From Methanobacteriota archaeon (GTDB lineage: Archaea; Halobacteriota; Methanosarcinia; Methanosarcinales; Methanosarcinaceae): a stretch of 64,000 nt of DNA. Below the pieces are notes generated by a model. It was not told the DNA's origin. It did no database searches and saw only the letters and a list, made by a program, of their open reading frames with translations. This document shows positions 8,288 to 17,447 of the stretch, piece by piece. How positions within the stretch are numbered: position 1 is the first letter of the stretch; the number at the start of each line of letters is the position of its first letter. The DNA lies in the NCBI GenBank assembly GCA_023399215.1, contig JAEWQJ010000002.1:30472-94471 (forward strand), written 5' to 3'. A program made the position numbers and the translations under genes.

Positions 8288-9917
8288 AACGAGCCCTCTT
8301 TTTTATTTCTTCAACACGCTTGAGTACATCCTCTGAATCTATAAAAGTTCTCCGGTACCCGTTTTTGAAAGCTTCGATAAGGACCTCGTGATTGCGGTGG
8401 GTACTCTCAAAAGTCTGGAAAAGTACATGGACATCTACTCCTCTGGCCTCAAGTCCTTTGTCGTAATACGCAAGCCCGAAGTCAAGGAGATAAAGCCTCT
8501 CGCCTGCAAGCAGGAGATTTGAGGTCGTAAGGTCCCCGTGTACTATACCAGCACTGTGGAGTTTCCCTACAAGTTCTCCTACTTTTTCGGAAAGCTCAGG
8601 AGTAACCAGGTATTTTATGGGGACACCATCAATATATTGCATCTTGAGCTTGAAATCTTCCATATCATAGATAATCGGCGTAGAAACACCATGGCGCCGG
8701 GCTTCAGACATCAGGCGGGCCTCTGTCCGGTTTCTTTCGGTCCTGATCTTTTCATCAATTTCTTTATGCCTGTAAGCTTTCGGGACTCTTTCCTTAACAA
8801 GCACTTTCTTCCCTTCAGACCCTTCTTCCAGGTAAACAATAGCCTCGGCTCCATTATCCAGCGTTTCCCCAAGCTTGAGGGAAGTTCCGGGGGAAATTTC
8901 AGGAACCCTTTTCATCTTTTCTTCCTGGATCCAGGTCACTTTCACATCATCAGTCCGGTAACTGGGGTTTACGCGAGAATCTTCAAGGGAAAGAGTGTTT
9001 CCAGACTTATACATCAGAAGCCCGGTATATGCGATCATTGTCCCGTTATCTCCCATAAAGCGTTTTTCGGGCACATAGAACTTCGCTCCTCTGGCTTCAC
9101 ACATATCATTTAACATTTCCCGGAGCCTTGTGTTTGCCCCAACTCCTCCTGCCAGCAAGACTTCTTTTTTTCCGGTGTGAGCAAGTGCTCGTTCTGCAAC
9201 CTCAACAACCATTGCAAAAGCTGTTTCCTGGTAAGAATAGCAAACATCCTCAATAGGAGCTTTTTTCAGGGCTTCGCTGGCGGCCGTGGAAAGCCCGGAA
9301 AAGGAAAGGTCCATGCCTTTTACCACATAGGGGAGGTGGATATATTTCTTTGCTTCTTTTGCGTATGCCTCGATCTTTGGCCCTCCGGGATGCGGCAGGT
9401 TAGCCCCCCGAGCAAATTTATCAAGGGCATTTCCAAGCCCTATATCCAGGGTTTCACCAAAGACTCTATATCGTCCTCCCATATAGGAAATAACCTGAGA
9501 ATTGGCTCCGCTTACGTAAAGAACGACAGGGTCCGTTACAGGAGTTCTCCAGATCCCAATTTCGATATGAGCGATACAGTGGTTGACCCCTATCAGGGGA
9601 ACTCCAAGAGATATGGAAAGCATTCTAGCTGCCGTTGCAACCGTCCTCAGGCACGGCCCAAGCCCAGGCCCCTGGGAAAAAGCTATCCCGTCAATATCTG
9701 AAGGCTTGACTCCCTTTTCTTTTGCCTCTGCAAGAAGCCTCTTTATAACGCTGGCTGCGTACTTTGCATGATGCTGGGCTGCTTCCCTGGGATGAATCCC
9801 TCCGGCTGTGGGTTTATAGGTCTCTGTGACCTCGGCAATAATCTCGGTTTCGGTCACGATTGCGGCACTCAGGTTCCAGGCAGTGCCCTCGATTCCAAGG
9901 ATGAACGTGTTTTTCAA
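8280..9917 (-). CDS. kae1-bud32: KEOPS fusion: Kae1 tRNA threonylcarbamoyltransferase plus Bud32 kinase
   Basis: A bifunctional 545-residue protein of the KEOPS complex, which makes N6-threonylcarbamoyladenosine at position 37 of ANN-decoding tRNAs. Residues about 1-325 are the Kae1 ASKHA-fold domain, with iron/metal-binding H113 and H117 in NHCIAHIEIG and the HPREAAQHH block at 42-50. Residues about 345-545 are the small Bud32 kinase/ATPase, with the catalytic HGD at 460-462 and DFG at 479-481. Such fusions are known in several Euryarchaeota. It is the upstream partner of rdgB. The rest of KEOPS (Pcc1, Cgi121) is not in the window. Confidence 0.96.
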   Translation of the reverse strand: MKNTFILGIEGTAWNLSAAIVTETEIIAEVTETYKPTAGGIHPREAAQHHAKYAASVIKRLLAEAKEKGVKPSDIDGIAFSQGPGLGPCLRTVATAARMLSISLGVPLIGVNHCIAHIEIGIWRTPVTDPVVLYVSGANSQVISYMGGRYRVFGETLDIGLGNALDKFARGANLPHPGGPKIEAYAKEAKKYIHLPYVVKGMDLSFSGLSTAASEALKKAPIEDVCYSYQETAFAMVVEVAERALAHTGKKEVLLAGGVGANTRLREMLNDMCEARGAKFYVPEKRFMGDNGTMIAYTGLLMYKSGNTLSLEDSRVNPSYRTDDVKVTWIQEEKMKRVPEISPGTSLKLGETLDNGAEAIVYLEEGSEGKKVLVKERVPKAYRHKEIDEKIRTERNRTEARLMSEARRHGVSTPIIYDMEDFKLKMQYIDGVPIKYLVTPELSEKVGELVGKLHSAGIVHGDLTTSNLLLAGERLYLLDFGLAYYDKGLEARGVDVHVLFQTFESTHRNHEVLIEAFKNGYRRTFIDSEDVLKRVEEIKKRARYA

Positions 9918-10287
9918 GGCTTAAGGTCTCCTTCCAGTCCTTTTTGCTGTCACTGCCTTCGATAATACAGGAGAGAACTTATATACGTTTGCATCTCCCG
10001 AGTTCCGTCACCCGAGTCCCGTCTCGGGAGGACGGATCCGTTTCGCTCACTTCGTTCGCTCAAGCGGGGCAATTTATGAACACAGAAGTTTCGCTGCCCG
10101 AGTTCCGTCACCCGAGTTTCGCTTCGGGATCACAGAAAATCGTAGAGTTTCTGGGAGTTGCGATTACATCGCAACAGCACGAAGCTCTTTTCGCTTCGCT
10201 CAAGAGGGCTAATTTATAGAACTTATAAATTTCATTTCGCTCGCTCAAGCAGACTTTTACTTTTTCCAGAGCTTCGAAAATCTCGCT
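9918..10287. repeat. Intergenic block of ~100-bp direct repeats with hairpins
   Basis: This 370-base gap between two leftward genes is more GC-rich than other gaps. A 21-bp sequence (CCCGAGTTCCGTCACCCGAGT) occurs at 9997-10017 and again exactly 100 bases on at 10097-10117. Each copy runs into a short CCCGAG/CTCGGG-type hairpin (10011-10028, 10111-10128). A second motif (TTCGTTCGCTCAAG and variants) occurs near 10052, 10191 and 10234. The gap must also hold the promoter of kae1-bud32; I cannot place it. Confidence 0.7.
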
Positions 10288-13200
10288 TCAAAAATCTCCG
10301 AGTTTACTCACGCTTTCTTCCATAGGTTCGGGAGAGAACAGGCTTTTTTCGAGCTTTTCGCCAAACTCCTCAAGTATGGATTCAGGAATCTCGAGATCAG
10401 GGTATGGAGGCGTAAGAGGTTCAAGCTCTTCTTCGTTCGGTTTGCCTTGTCTGAAACCGGGCAGGAGCAGGATGAAAACTAAAAACAGGATAAGGGCCAT
10501 GTATTCTCTACCATAAACCGGCCATGAAATATTCCCTGTGAGAGAAAAAAGGTGATTTATATAGGACGCTGGCCAGGAGATTACTGGAAGGGATAATGCT
10601 GCCGGATGGGATAGCAGAAGACCGAATATAAAAAGGAAAATTAACCCGAAACTAAGCTTTTTAAGCAGGTGGTTTGTCCTTGCATCAAGCCACCATTCCC
10701 ACCAGGCAGGTTTCAGAGGGCCTGTACGAAGATTTTTAAGGAGCAATTCTGCAGGCTTTTTAACTTCGTCTGGTGGCTCCAATCTCAGACATTTATCAAG
10801 CCGATCGGCAGCTTTTCGGAAGTAATGCGCTCGGCAGTAAAAAAGTCCCAGAAAATAAAGGGCATAAGCTTTCAGTTCATTATCTTCGGACCTTTGCCAG
10901 ATAGCTGTTTTTTCAAGTTTTCCTGCAGTTGCAAGGAGCATAGACCTGAACTGTGCGCTATTTTCCTCAAAAGATGTTTCTGCGTACATATATCTCGCGT
11001 ACACATCCCAGAGCAACAGTCTCTGGTCTTCCGAATCCAGGGCAAGAGCTCGCCTGAAAGACTCAAGTGCTTCCTCACACGCCTGCTCTTCAAGTTCTAC
11101 CCGGCCTTTCAGGTTTCTTGAATATGAATTATCTGGGGCTTCTGCAATCGAAGCTTCGAGTTCTTTTAATGCACCTCTGCTGTCTCCAAGCCTGAAGTAA
11201 AGCTCTGCGAGCCCGTTTCTTGCGTGAGAATTTTTTGGATTTATATAGATTGCTTTCCTGTATGCCTTAAGAGCTCTTTCAAAATCTTCCATCCTGAAAC
11301 AGGCAAAGCCCAGCAGGCAGGAGGGCAAATCCGAGGTAATTTCGTCGGTTGTCAGCTCCTCAAGGACTGAAATGGCTTTCTTAAATTCCTGCAGCCTTAT
11401 GAGGGCAAAAGCTTTCATGACTGAAGCCTGGGTGTTTTGAGGGTCGAGGTTAAGAATTCTATCAAACGCTTTCAGGGCTTTTTCCCACTCTCCGCAGTGC
11501 GCAAAAACCAGGCCTTTTCCAGAACATGCAATATTCTCAGCTTCAAAAAGTTTCCTGGCGCTCTCAAAAGCTGTTAAAGCATCTTGATATCTGCCAAGGG
11601 CATCCAGAATAAGCCCTTTAGCATTCCAGAGAATTTCCAGCCTGAAATTTAGTTCATCAGGGCTTAAACTTCCAGGTTCTTTGTATTTTCCACTTTTGAT
11701 GGCTTTCTCTGTTTCTGCGTCTGAATAAAGATCTTTTTCGGCATCCTCAAACGTTTCCAGGGCTTCTTCATAATTTTTCAGGCAGAGGAGGGTGATTCCT
11801 TTGCAAACTCGTGGAAAAGAGCTTTCAGATCCATTTTTTGTGGCATTTTCAAAGGCTTTAAGCGCTTCCCTATACTCTCCCAACTCGGCAAAAGCAAAAC
11901 CCCGGTACTTCCAGCTCTCACTTCCAATTTCTCCTTCAGGAAGCCCTCCAGATAATTCTAAATATTTTTTAAAAGCTGTCTGGAGCTGACTTTCAAGAAT
12001 CTCATCAAAGTCTTTATCTTGATGCTTAAGTCTGGAAATAGTGACACCACGGTTATATCGTGCAGGCAGACTTTCATAGTCAAGTTCCAGGAGGGTCTCA
12101 TAGGTCTCAAGAGCTTCACTGTATCTCCCAAGCTTATATAGTGCATTTCCCCTTCCGTTCCACGCAAAAAGGTTTTCGGAATCAAGCCTGAGAGCCTCTT
12201 CGAAGCTTTCAAAAGCTCTTGAATAATCCCCAAGCGTATAATATACCTTTCCAAGACCGCAAAAAATGCCGCAATTTTCAGTTCCAGAGGAGAGGGTTTT
12301 TTCATAAGCCTGCAGAGCTTCATAAGGCATCCGCATAGCTAGAAAGCAGTTGCCTGTTCCTCTCCATCCTTCTGGACTTAAAGGCTCGGTCTCAAGAACT
12401 TTCCTGAAAGCATCAAGAGATTCCTGGTATTTTCCAAGTGCCAGCAGGGCTTTTCCTTTGCCGGCTTTTGCCTCTATAATAGAGTTGTCCAGTTCAAGTA
12501 CACTTTCAAACACGTCAAGAGCTTTCTGGGGCCTGCCAAGCTGTCCGAGAAGCCTGCCTTTTTCTAGCCTGTTTTTTACGTTTCCTGGCTCAAGGATAAG
12601 GCTTTTTTCGAAAGCTGAAAGAGCTTCCTCTTTTCTTTCTACGCTTTCGAGAATTCTTCCCTGGGTTTCCCAGGCCGCAGCAGATGCGGGTTCAAGTTCC
12701 AGAGCCTTTTCACAGGTTCTCAAAGCTTCTCTCCTTCTGCCCAGGGCAAGATATGCTTTTGCCTCGCCTTCCCATGCTCCTGAATGAGAAGGTTCCAGTT
12801 TCAGGGTTTTTCCATAAGCCTCAAGTGCTTCTTCATTTCTCCCAAGCACGGACAGGGTTATTCCTCTATAGTACCAGGCCTTCAGGTTTTCTGGATTTAA
12901 CTTGGCTGCTCTGGTGAAAGCTTCAAGTGCTTCTTCGTCTCGTGAGAGCTGTTTTAAAGCAAGCCCGCTGTAGTACAGGGCACCAGTGTGCTTTTCATCT
13001 TTCCCAAGTACGCCGCTAAAAGCCTCAAGCGCCTGTTCTGGCAGGTTCAGGTATCCGAAGGTAAGCCCTTTGAGGTATTGGGCAGGAATATTTTCGGGAT
13101 CATAATCAAGTGCCTTTTCAAAAGCCTGTAGTGCTTCTTCCGGACTGTCCAGATAGCGAAGTATATTTCCCCTGTACTGCCAGGCGACGCTATCCTCAGG

Positions 13201-13362
13201 ATTGACCTCAAGTACGGCATCAAAAGCCTCAAGCGCCTTCTCAAAATTTTTCTCTGCGCCAATCTGGTTTTTCAAGTTCAAAAGAGCAAGAGCTTTACTG
13301 TACCAGGCTCTGGCATAAAGAGAATTCATAAGCCCCCGGAACCTTTTAGTAAAATTTAGCAA
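10288..13362 (-). CDS. Large TPR-repeat membrane protein
   Basis: A 1024-residue protein made almost entirely of tetratricopeptide repeats from residue ~10 to ~880. The 34-residue pattern with W/Y-x2-[GK] and A-x3-[YF]-x-[KR]-[AV]-L is repeated more than twenty times. Two hydrophobic segments follow near residues 898-925 and 955-975, and then a short acidic tail. TPR arrays mediate protein-protein contacts; the partner is unknown. It would present the TPR superhelix on one face of the membrane. It sits between the rps27ae gene, with a hairpin between them, and kae1-bud32, two genes commonly adjacent in related archaea, so it may be an insertion into that cluster. Confidence 0.9.
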   Translation of the reverse strand: MLNFTKRFRGLMNSLYARAWYSKALALLNLKNQIGAEKNFEKALEAFDAVLEVNPEDSVAWQYRGNILRYLDSPEEALQAFEKALDYDPENIPAQYLKGLTFGYLNLPEQALEAFSGVLGKDEKHTGALYYSGLALKQLSRDEEALEAFTRAAKLNPENLKAWYYRGITLSVLGRNEEALEAYGKTLKLEPSHSGAWEGEAKAYLALGRRREALRTCEKALELEPASAAAWETQGRILESVERKEEALSAFEKSLILEPGNVKNRLEKGRLLGQLGRPQKALDVFESVLELDNSIIEAKAGKGKALLALGKYQESLDAFRKVLETEPLSPEGWRGTGNCFLAMRMPYEALQAYEKTLSSGTENCGIFCGLGKVYYTLGDYSRAFESFEEALRLDSENLFAWNGRGNALYKLGRYSEALETYETLLELDYESLPARYNRGVTISRLKHQDKDFDEILESQLQTAFKKYLELSGGLPEGEIGSESWKYRGFAFAELGEYREALKAFENATKNGSESSFPRVCKGITLLCLKNYEEALETFEDAEKDLYSDAETEKAIKSGKYKEPGSLSPDELNFRLEILWNAKGLILDALGRYQDALTAFESARKLFEAENIACSGKGLVFAHCGEWEKALKAFDRILNLDPQNTQASVMKAFALIRLQEFKKAISVLEELTTDEITSDLPSCLLGFACFRMEDFERALKAYRKAIYINPKNSHARNGLAELYFRLGDSRGALKELEASIAEAPDNSYSRNLKGRVELEEQACEEALESFRRALALDSEDQRLLLWDVYARYMYAETSFEENSAQFRSMLLATAGKLEKTAIWQRSEDNELKAYALYFLGLFYCRAHYFRKAADRLDKCLRLEPPDEVKKPAELLLKNLRTGPLKPAWWEWWLDARTNHLLKKLSFGLIFLFIFGLLLSHPAALSLPVISWPASYINHLFSLTGNISWPVYGREYMALILFLVFILLLPGFRQGKPNEEELEPLTPPYPDLEIPESILEEFGEKLEKSLFSPEPMEESVSKLGDF

Positions 13363-13552
13363 ATTTAAAATTCATTTAATTATATCCAATACCTATTATA
13401 AATACGGGCGCAGAAGATAATTACTGATTTAGTTTCCAGGAATTCGCCGGCTTCTTTAATATTTTTCCAGCTTGAGCTAACGAATTGAGCTAAAATGTCT
13501 CCGTCTTCCCAAAACAAGACTCGGGTGGCTGAGTTCGTGTGAGTAAAATGAA

Positions 13553-13572
13553 CCGCAGGCAATCTCCTGCGG
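13553..13572 (-). terminator. Hairpin after ribosomal operon
   Basis: A 7-bp perfect GC-rich stem (CCGCAGG at 13553-13559 with CCTGCGG at 13566-13572) and a 6-base loop lies about 40 bases past the rps27ae stop. On the minus strand it is followed by a moderately T-rich run. It probably ends the leftward operon. Confidence 0.6.
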
Positions 13573-13610
13573 CTCGGATTGAAAAAGAGTAGATCAATTC
13601 TTGAATTGGA

Positions 13611-13760
13611 TTACTTCTTGAATTCGGTATAGCCGCACTTTCCGCAAGCGAGGCGGTTCTTGTGATCGGCTAGGAATGTACCTGGTCCGCATCTGGGACA
13701 GAACTGTTTGATTCTTGTTACGGAGTCGCCCTGAACTTTATAGTAATCTTTTACTGCCAT
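13611..13760 (-). CDS. rps27ae: 30S ribosomal protein S27ae
   Basis: A 49-residue zinc-ribbon ribosomal protein. Cysteines 21, 24, 39, 42 (CPRC and CGKC) bind zinc; the ends read MAVKDYYKVQ and CGYTEFKK. Length and sequence fit the archaeal S27ae family, which lacks the ubiquitin fusion of eukaryotes. It lies 15 nt after rps24e in the same operon. Confidence 0.95.
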   Translation of the reverse strand: MAVKDYYKVQGDSVTRIKQFCPRCGPGTFLADHKNRLACGKCGYTEFKK

Positions 13761-13775
13761 ATATATGCACCTCGC

Positions 13776-14081
13776 TTAAGCCTCTTCTTCCTCAGTTTCC
13801 GTTCCCGGGGCAACGTTTCTCTTCAGGACGTATTCCAGTTCTACTTCCTTCATACGGTCGGCATTTTCATAGATTTTGGCATAGCCCTTACCTTCTTGCA
13901 TTCCGTATTCGGTTTTCATTTTCTGGACTACCACCAGTTCAAGAGGGGCGTTCAGCATTGCAGCGAGTTTATTCCTGACATCATTTCTGGAAGGAGTCGA
14001 ACCTTCATATTTCACAATGAAATCCAGTTCCCTTCGATTTAAAAGTGCATTATTCTTGTCTTTAAGGATTCTTATGTCCAT
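13776..14081 (-). CDS. rps24e: 30S ribosomal protein S24e
   Basis: A 101-residue small-subunit ribosomal protein. The N-terminal MDIRILKDKNNALLNRREL and the central TPSRNDVRNKLAAML are typical of S24e; the C-terminus ends in a run of Glu. Its start lies inside the end of the dephospho-CoA kinase gene (20-nt overlap), indicating translational coupling. Confidence 0.95.
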   Translation of the reverse strand: MDIRILKDKNNALLNRRELDFIVKYEGSTPSRNDVRNKLAAMLNAPLELVVVQKMKTEYGMQEGKGYAKIYENADRMKEVELEYVLKRNVAPGTETEEEEA

Positions 14082-14649
14082 CTAAAATTCTCCGTAGCTT
14101 ATCTAATTCGTAATTCTGATTTTTGCTGATGAGTTTCTCAAAGAGAGTTCTTATCTCTCCTTTTTTCTCCTCAGTGACCTTTACAAAGACCACACCCTCA
14201 TCGGGCTGTCCGTACAGGACTACAGAGTCCAGAGGAGCCAGAAGGATTACAGGAAGGGTTGCCAGATCCTCTTCTCCCCTTACAAAGATCCTGAGAGGTT
14301 TTTCGGAAGCAAACGCTTCACAAAGGGTTTTAATTAACTCATCGGTAATAATTCCTGCAGGGTTGTCCACAGATACTTCGCTATAAACCTTGTCCATATT
14401 CCGAGCTGAGACATCACTGGAAACCGGCTTTCTTTTGGTACGGTTGTCCACAATACAGATATCCGGAATAATCCCGACCTCAAGCAGGTGGAATGTAGTA
14501 ACATCCCCTACGGATATAAGTTTTGTGGGGCTTCCAAGCTCTCCTTCAAACTTCTCTATAGTATCCCTGCCCTTGCCCCTGTAAAGCGTACCCAGGGGTT
14601 TCTTCATCAGTGGACGAAGCTCTCTTGGAAGCTCGATATGAACACTCAA
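14062..14649 (-). CDS. GTP-dependent dephospho-CoA kinase (DUF359)
   Basis: A 195-residue archaeal protein of the DUF359 family, shown in Thermococcus to phosphorylate the 3'-OH of dephospho-CoA with GTP, the last step of coenzyme A synthesis. Recognisable blocks are GDVTTFHLLEVGIIPDICIV, DNRTKRKP and NPAGIITDELI. It follows spt4 with no gap and overlaps rps24e by 20 nt, so it is embedded in the transcription/translation operon, its usual place in Euryarchaeota. Confidence 0.9.
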   Translation of the reverse strand: MSVHIELPRELRPLMKKPLGTLYRGKGRDTIEKFEGELGSPTKLISVGDVTTFHLLEVGIIPDICIVDNRTKRKPVSSDVSARNMDKVYSEVSVDNPAGIITDELIKTLCEAFASEKPLRIFVRGEEDLATLPVILLAPLDSVVLYGQPDEGVVFVKVTEEKKGEIRTLFEKLISKNQNYELDKLRRILDGHKNP

Positions 14650-14835
14650 TCAGCGCACCTTCAAAGCAAATTTATCCGGAATGTCAACCCCAAGCTTTTT
14701 TGCTATTTCTGAGCGTTCAGGGTCCAGGATAATTACAAGCCCACTCCATTCCTCTGCAAGGTCTGAAGTCCCACAGACAGGGCAGTTTTGTCCTTCCAGA
14801 ACTCTCATGCAATGTCGACATACTTTTTCTGCCAT
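14650..14835 (-). CDS. spt4: Transcription elongation factor Spt4
   Basis: A 61-residue zinc protein (also called RNA polymerase subunit E''). C6, C9, C18 and C21 make the zinc finger; the remainder, ending in PDKFALKVR, matches Spt4. It pairs with Spt5 to keep RNA polymerase processive. It sits between rpo7 and the dephospho-CoA kinase gene. Confidence 0.95.
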   Translation of the reverse strand: MAEKVCRHCMRVLEGQNCPVCGTSDLAEEWSGLVIILDPERSEIAKKLGVDIPDKFALKVR

Positions 14836-14852
14836 ACAAATCCTCTTCCTTT

Positions 14853-15437
14853 TCAGGCAGTTTCTTCAGGAACAGCTTCATGAGACTGTTTCTTTTTACG
14901 GGCTTCCTCAATCCACTGCAGCTTTCCAAGAGCAGTCTGGCGCATAGTAAGGCCTATTTTACTTTCTTTAGGTTCTCTCTCGTTGATGCTTACAGCAACA
15001 ACCCTGGCCCTTACATGGTCACCTTCGGCAATAGATTTGCCTCCGTTCTTTGTCACAAGCCTTGCATTCTTGGCGTCGTATGAAATAAAATCATCCGTAA
15101 TCTGGCTGACGTGAAGCAAGCCATCCATTGGTCCCATACCTACGAAAACTCCGAAACCAACGGCTTCAACAACTTCACCCTCAATAATCTCCTGGAGCTC
15201 AGGCACGAACATTATTGCTTCGAATGTAACATCGTAATATACTGCCCCGTCTCCTACGAGGATATGCCCTTCTCCTATCTCGACTATCTTGCAAATTGCG
15301 ACGAGGGCACCAAGTTTTTTGTCAACCTGACCCTCGAGTTTTTCTCTTAACGCGTTTTTAACAGTTTGCGCCACCTCTTCCCCTAAAAGGGTAGGAGGGA
15401 TACGGACCGTATCAACGAGCTTCATCATTTTATACAT
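14853..15437 (-). CDS. rpo7: RNA polymerase subunit Rpo7 (E')
   Basis: A 194-residue stalk subunit of archaeal RNA polymerase, partner of Rpo4. The N-terminal domain starts MYKMMKLVDTVRIPP; an S1-type OB fold begins near residue 80 (GEVVEAVGFGVFVGMGPMDG) and binds nascent RNA. It lies between the PIN protein and spt4 genes. Confidence 0.96.
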   Translation of the reverse strand: MYKMMKLVDTVRIPPTLLGEEVAQTVKNALREKLEGQVDKKLGALVAICKIVEIGEGHILVGDGAVYYDVTFEAIMFVPELQEIIEGEVVEAVGFGVFVGMGPMDGLLHVSQITDDFISYDAKNARLVTKNGGKSIAEGDHVRARVVAVSINEREPKESKIGLTMRQTALGKLQWIEEARKKKQSHEAVPEETA

Positions 15438-15493
15438 CTGCTAATCACCCGTAAAAACAATCAATTTAATGCTGCCCGGTAAAATAACATAGT

Positions 15494-15862
15494 TCAGACA
15501 AAGTCCAGTTTATTTTTCTGCCTCAGGGATATTGTCTGGATTCTTTTTTCGGCAAGCCTGCGCTTTAACCCGATATCATTTGTCAGAACAGCTGCTTTCA
15601 TTTCTTCTGCTAGCCTGAGAATTACGTCATCTGCAGGGCCTACAGCAGGAGTTATACGCTCGCACCTGCCCATCATGGACCTGGCAACCTTTGCAGCTGT
15701 TCTGTCCGAACCTCTTTCCCGCTTTATGAGTTTTTCTATCTCGAATACTACAGCATCAGGAACAAAAAATTCGTCAAATCCCAGCCTTTTCAGTTCTTCG
15801 AAAATATCCACTCCGAACTGGACCGGGATCATAAACCCATTAGTATCGATTATAACTTTCAA
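15494..15862 (-). CDS. PIN-domain protein, Fcf1-like
   Basis: A 122-residue PIN domain. Acidic catalytic candidates are D7 (IIDTNGFM), E45 (VVFEIEKL) and the D residues in PADDVILRLAEE and LTNDIGLKRRL. It lacks an antitoxin neighbour. Position directly after aIF2-gamma (4-nt overlap) and before rpo7 is conserved in Euryarchaeota and suggests an rRNA-processing nuclease related to Fcf1/Utp24 rather than a VapC toxin. That function is inferred from context and family. Confidence 0.87.
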   Translation of the reverse strand: MKVIIDTNGFMIPVQFGVDIFEELKRLGFDEFFVPDAVVFEIEKLIKRERGSDRTAAKVARSMMGRCERITPAVGPADDVILRLAEEMKAAVLTNDIGLKRRLAEKRIQTISLRQKNKLDFV

Positions 15863-17085
15863 CTCTTAATTACCCCTACTCCAATAAGCCGCCAGCGAGA
15901 GTCGATTCTCCTGCTGATAGCAACCCTTGACCCAATGGCTGCGCTAATTGGGCGTTTAAGGGCCACCTGCGCTTCATTTTTCCTTGCACTTGTAACCACA
16001 CCAACTGTAGTTGCGGTTCCTATATTGAGCATAAGGGGTTCGCTGGTTTTGATTTCATTGATTTTTTCTTCTCTTGTAACTCCCACTACCCTTTCGAGCA
16101 GGTGTAATTCCATGACGAACTGATGCCTGGTCTCAGGAAGGGTACCAGGTGTGCCTGCAATCTGTCCTGTTAAAGAGTCACCTTTTGTCAGGGTAGGGTC
16201 AAGATAAGTTCCAACAGCCAGAAGGCCTCCGGGAGTTGCTTCTTCTACCTTTGTCTCACCTGCAAAGATAGATGAAATCGTTGTCATAATCGGAATCCAT
16301 CTTGTAACGCCTTCGGTTGTAACCTTGATTCCTGGTCTTATTTCCAGCTCGTCTCCGGGATGAAGTACTCCCTCGGTCAGAGTTCCGCCAATAACTCCCC
16401 CACGCATTTCCTCAATTGAAGCTCCTGGCCTGTTAATGTCAAAAGAACGGGCAATCAACATGCTGGCAGGCTTGTCCACTTTGTGGACAGGTGTGGGAAT
16501 CACGGTCTCCAGAGTATCGATAAGGACATCGATATTAATATTCTGCTGAGCCGAAATCGGGATGATAGGGGCATTTTCTGCGACTGTGCCTTTAACAAAT
16601 TCTTTTATCTGGCGATAGTTCTCGAGAAGGCGTTCTTTGGATACAAGGTCAATCTTATTTTGCACTATAACAATATTTTTAATTCCTATAATATCCAGTG
16701 CCATAAGGTGTTCTTTTGTCTGGGGCTGCGGGCAGTCTTCATTTGCCGCAATTACCAGTACTGCCCCGTCCATAATAGCAGCACCTGAGAGCATAGTAGC
16801 CATAAGGGTTTCGTGTCCAGGAGCGTCTACAAAGGACACTGTCCTGTATTCCTCTGTCTTTTCCCCACAGTTAGGGCAGGTCTTCTCTACAGTGTAACAT
16901 TGGGGAACAGGGCATTTGGGACATTTCCTAAACAGGGAGTCTGCATAACCCAGTCTGATAGAAATTCCCCTTTTTACTTCCTCGCTATGCGTATCTGTCC
17001 AAACACCTGATAAGGCTTTAACAAGTGTGGTTTTTCCATGGTCGACATGTCCTACCATGCCGATATTAACACAAGGCTGACTCAA
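15859..17085 (-). CDS. eif2g: Translation initiation factor aIF2 gamma subunit
   Basis: The GTPase subunit of aIF2, which carries Met-tRNAi to the small ribosomal subunit. It contains G1 GHVDHGKT, a zinc knuckle (CPKCPVPQC with a second CPNC), DAPGHE and NKID, in the normal order. The frame stays open to an ATG at 17139, but GGAGGA at 17095-17100 lies 9 bases before TTG at 17083-17085, giving 408 residues, the usual length; I choose that TTG. It is the first gene of the leftward operon with the PIN protein, rpo7, spt4, the kinase and S24e/S27ae. Confidence 0.95.
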   Translation of the reverse strand: MSQPCVNIGMVGHVDHGKTTLVKALSGVWTDTHSEEVKRGISIRLGYADSLFRKCPKCPVPQCYTVEKTCPNCGEKTEEYRTVSFVDAPGHETLMATMLSGAAIMDGAVLVIAANEDCPQPQTKEHLMALDIIGIKNIVIVQNKIDLVSKERLLENYRQIKEFVKGTVAENAPIIPISAQQNINIDVLIDTLETVIPTPVHKVDKPASMLIARSFDINRPGASIEEMRGGVIGGTLTEGVLHPGDELEIRPGIKVTTEGVTRWIPIMTTISSIFAGETKVEEATPGGLLAVGTYLDPTLTKGDSLTGQIAGTPGTLPETRHQFVMELHLLERVVGVTREEKINEIKTSEPLMLNIGTATTVGVVTSARKNEAQVALKRPISAAIGSRVAISRRIDSRWRLIGVGVIKS

Positions 17086-17100
17086 GTTGTAATTTCCTCC
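17083..17100 (-). promoter_or_regulatory. Shine-Dalgarno and TTG start of aIF2 gamma
   Basis: On the minus strand GGAGGA (17100-17095) is followed after 9 bases by TTG (17085-17083). A TATATA-like element at about 17118-17124 lies only ~35 bases upstream of the TTG, which argues against the longer ATG-initiated form at 17139. Confidence 0.65.
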
Positions 17101-17265
17101 AGTAAAGTAAAGTGATCCTATATAAGGCAGGTCTATCATCCTAAACCTGAACCATAAAATTTGAAATTATTTTTCCAGTAGGTCCGCAGATTCCAACCCT
17201 TAATTCATCTGGTCTGTAATTTAAAATGTAATTATGAATTAAAGCTATGAATTAAAGCGGGTTTG

Positions 17266-17285
17266 GGGGAACGAAAATATTCCCC
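17266..17285 (-). terminator. Possible terminator after purP
   Basis: GGGGAA (17266-17271) pairs with TTCCCC (17280-17285) around an 8-base loop, in the gap between the purP stop (17448) and the aIF2-gamma start. The stem is short and the following minus-strand run is only weakly T-rich. Nothing else is visible in this ~360-base gap. Confidence 0.35.
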
Positions 17286-17447
17286 GGCCCAGTTCTTAGT
17301 CTGGATTTCCTGAATTTGGAGTCTGGGCAAATTTTAGTATTATGTTTTCGTATCACGATTTAAAGCTTGCAGATTCAGGTGATACTTTTAAAGTTTACGG
17401 TATCCTGCATAGTTAATATCTACTAATGCCGGAAAGCCTTAATAAAT

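Noticed and set aside
8538..9113. 191-codon rightward frame
   Set aside because: Lies entirely antisense to kae1-bud32, whose family and frame are certain.
15494..15862. VapC-type toxin
   Set aside because: No antitoxin gene; position between aIF2-gamma and Rpo7 genes fits a conserved RNA-processing PIN protein.
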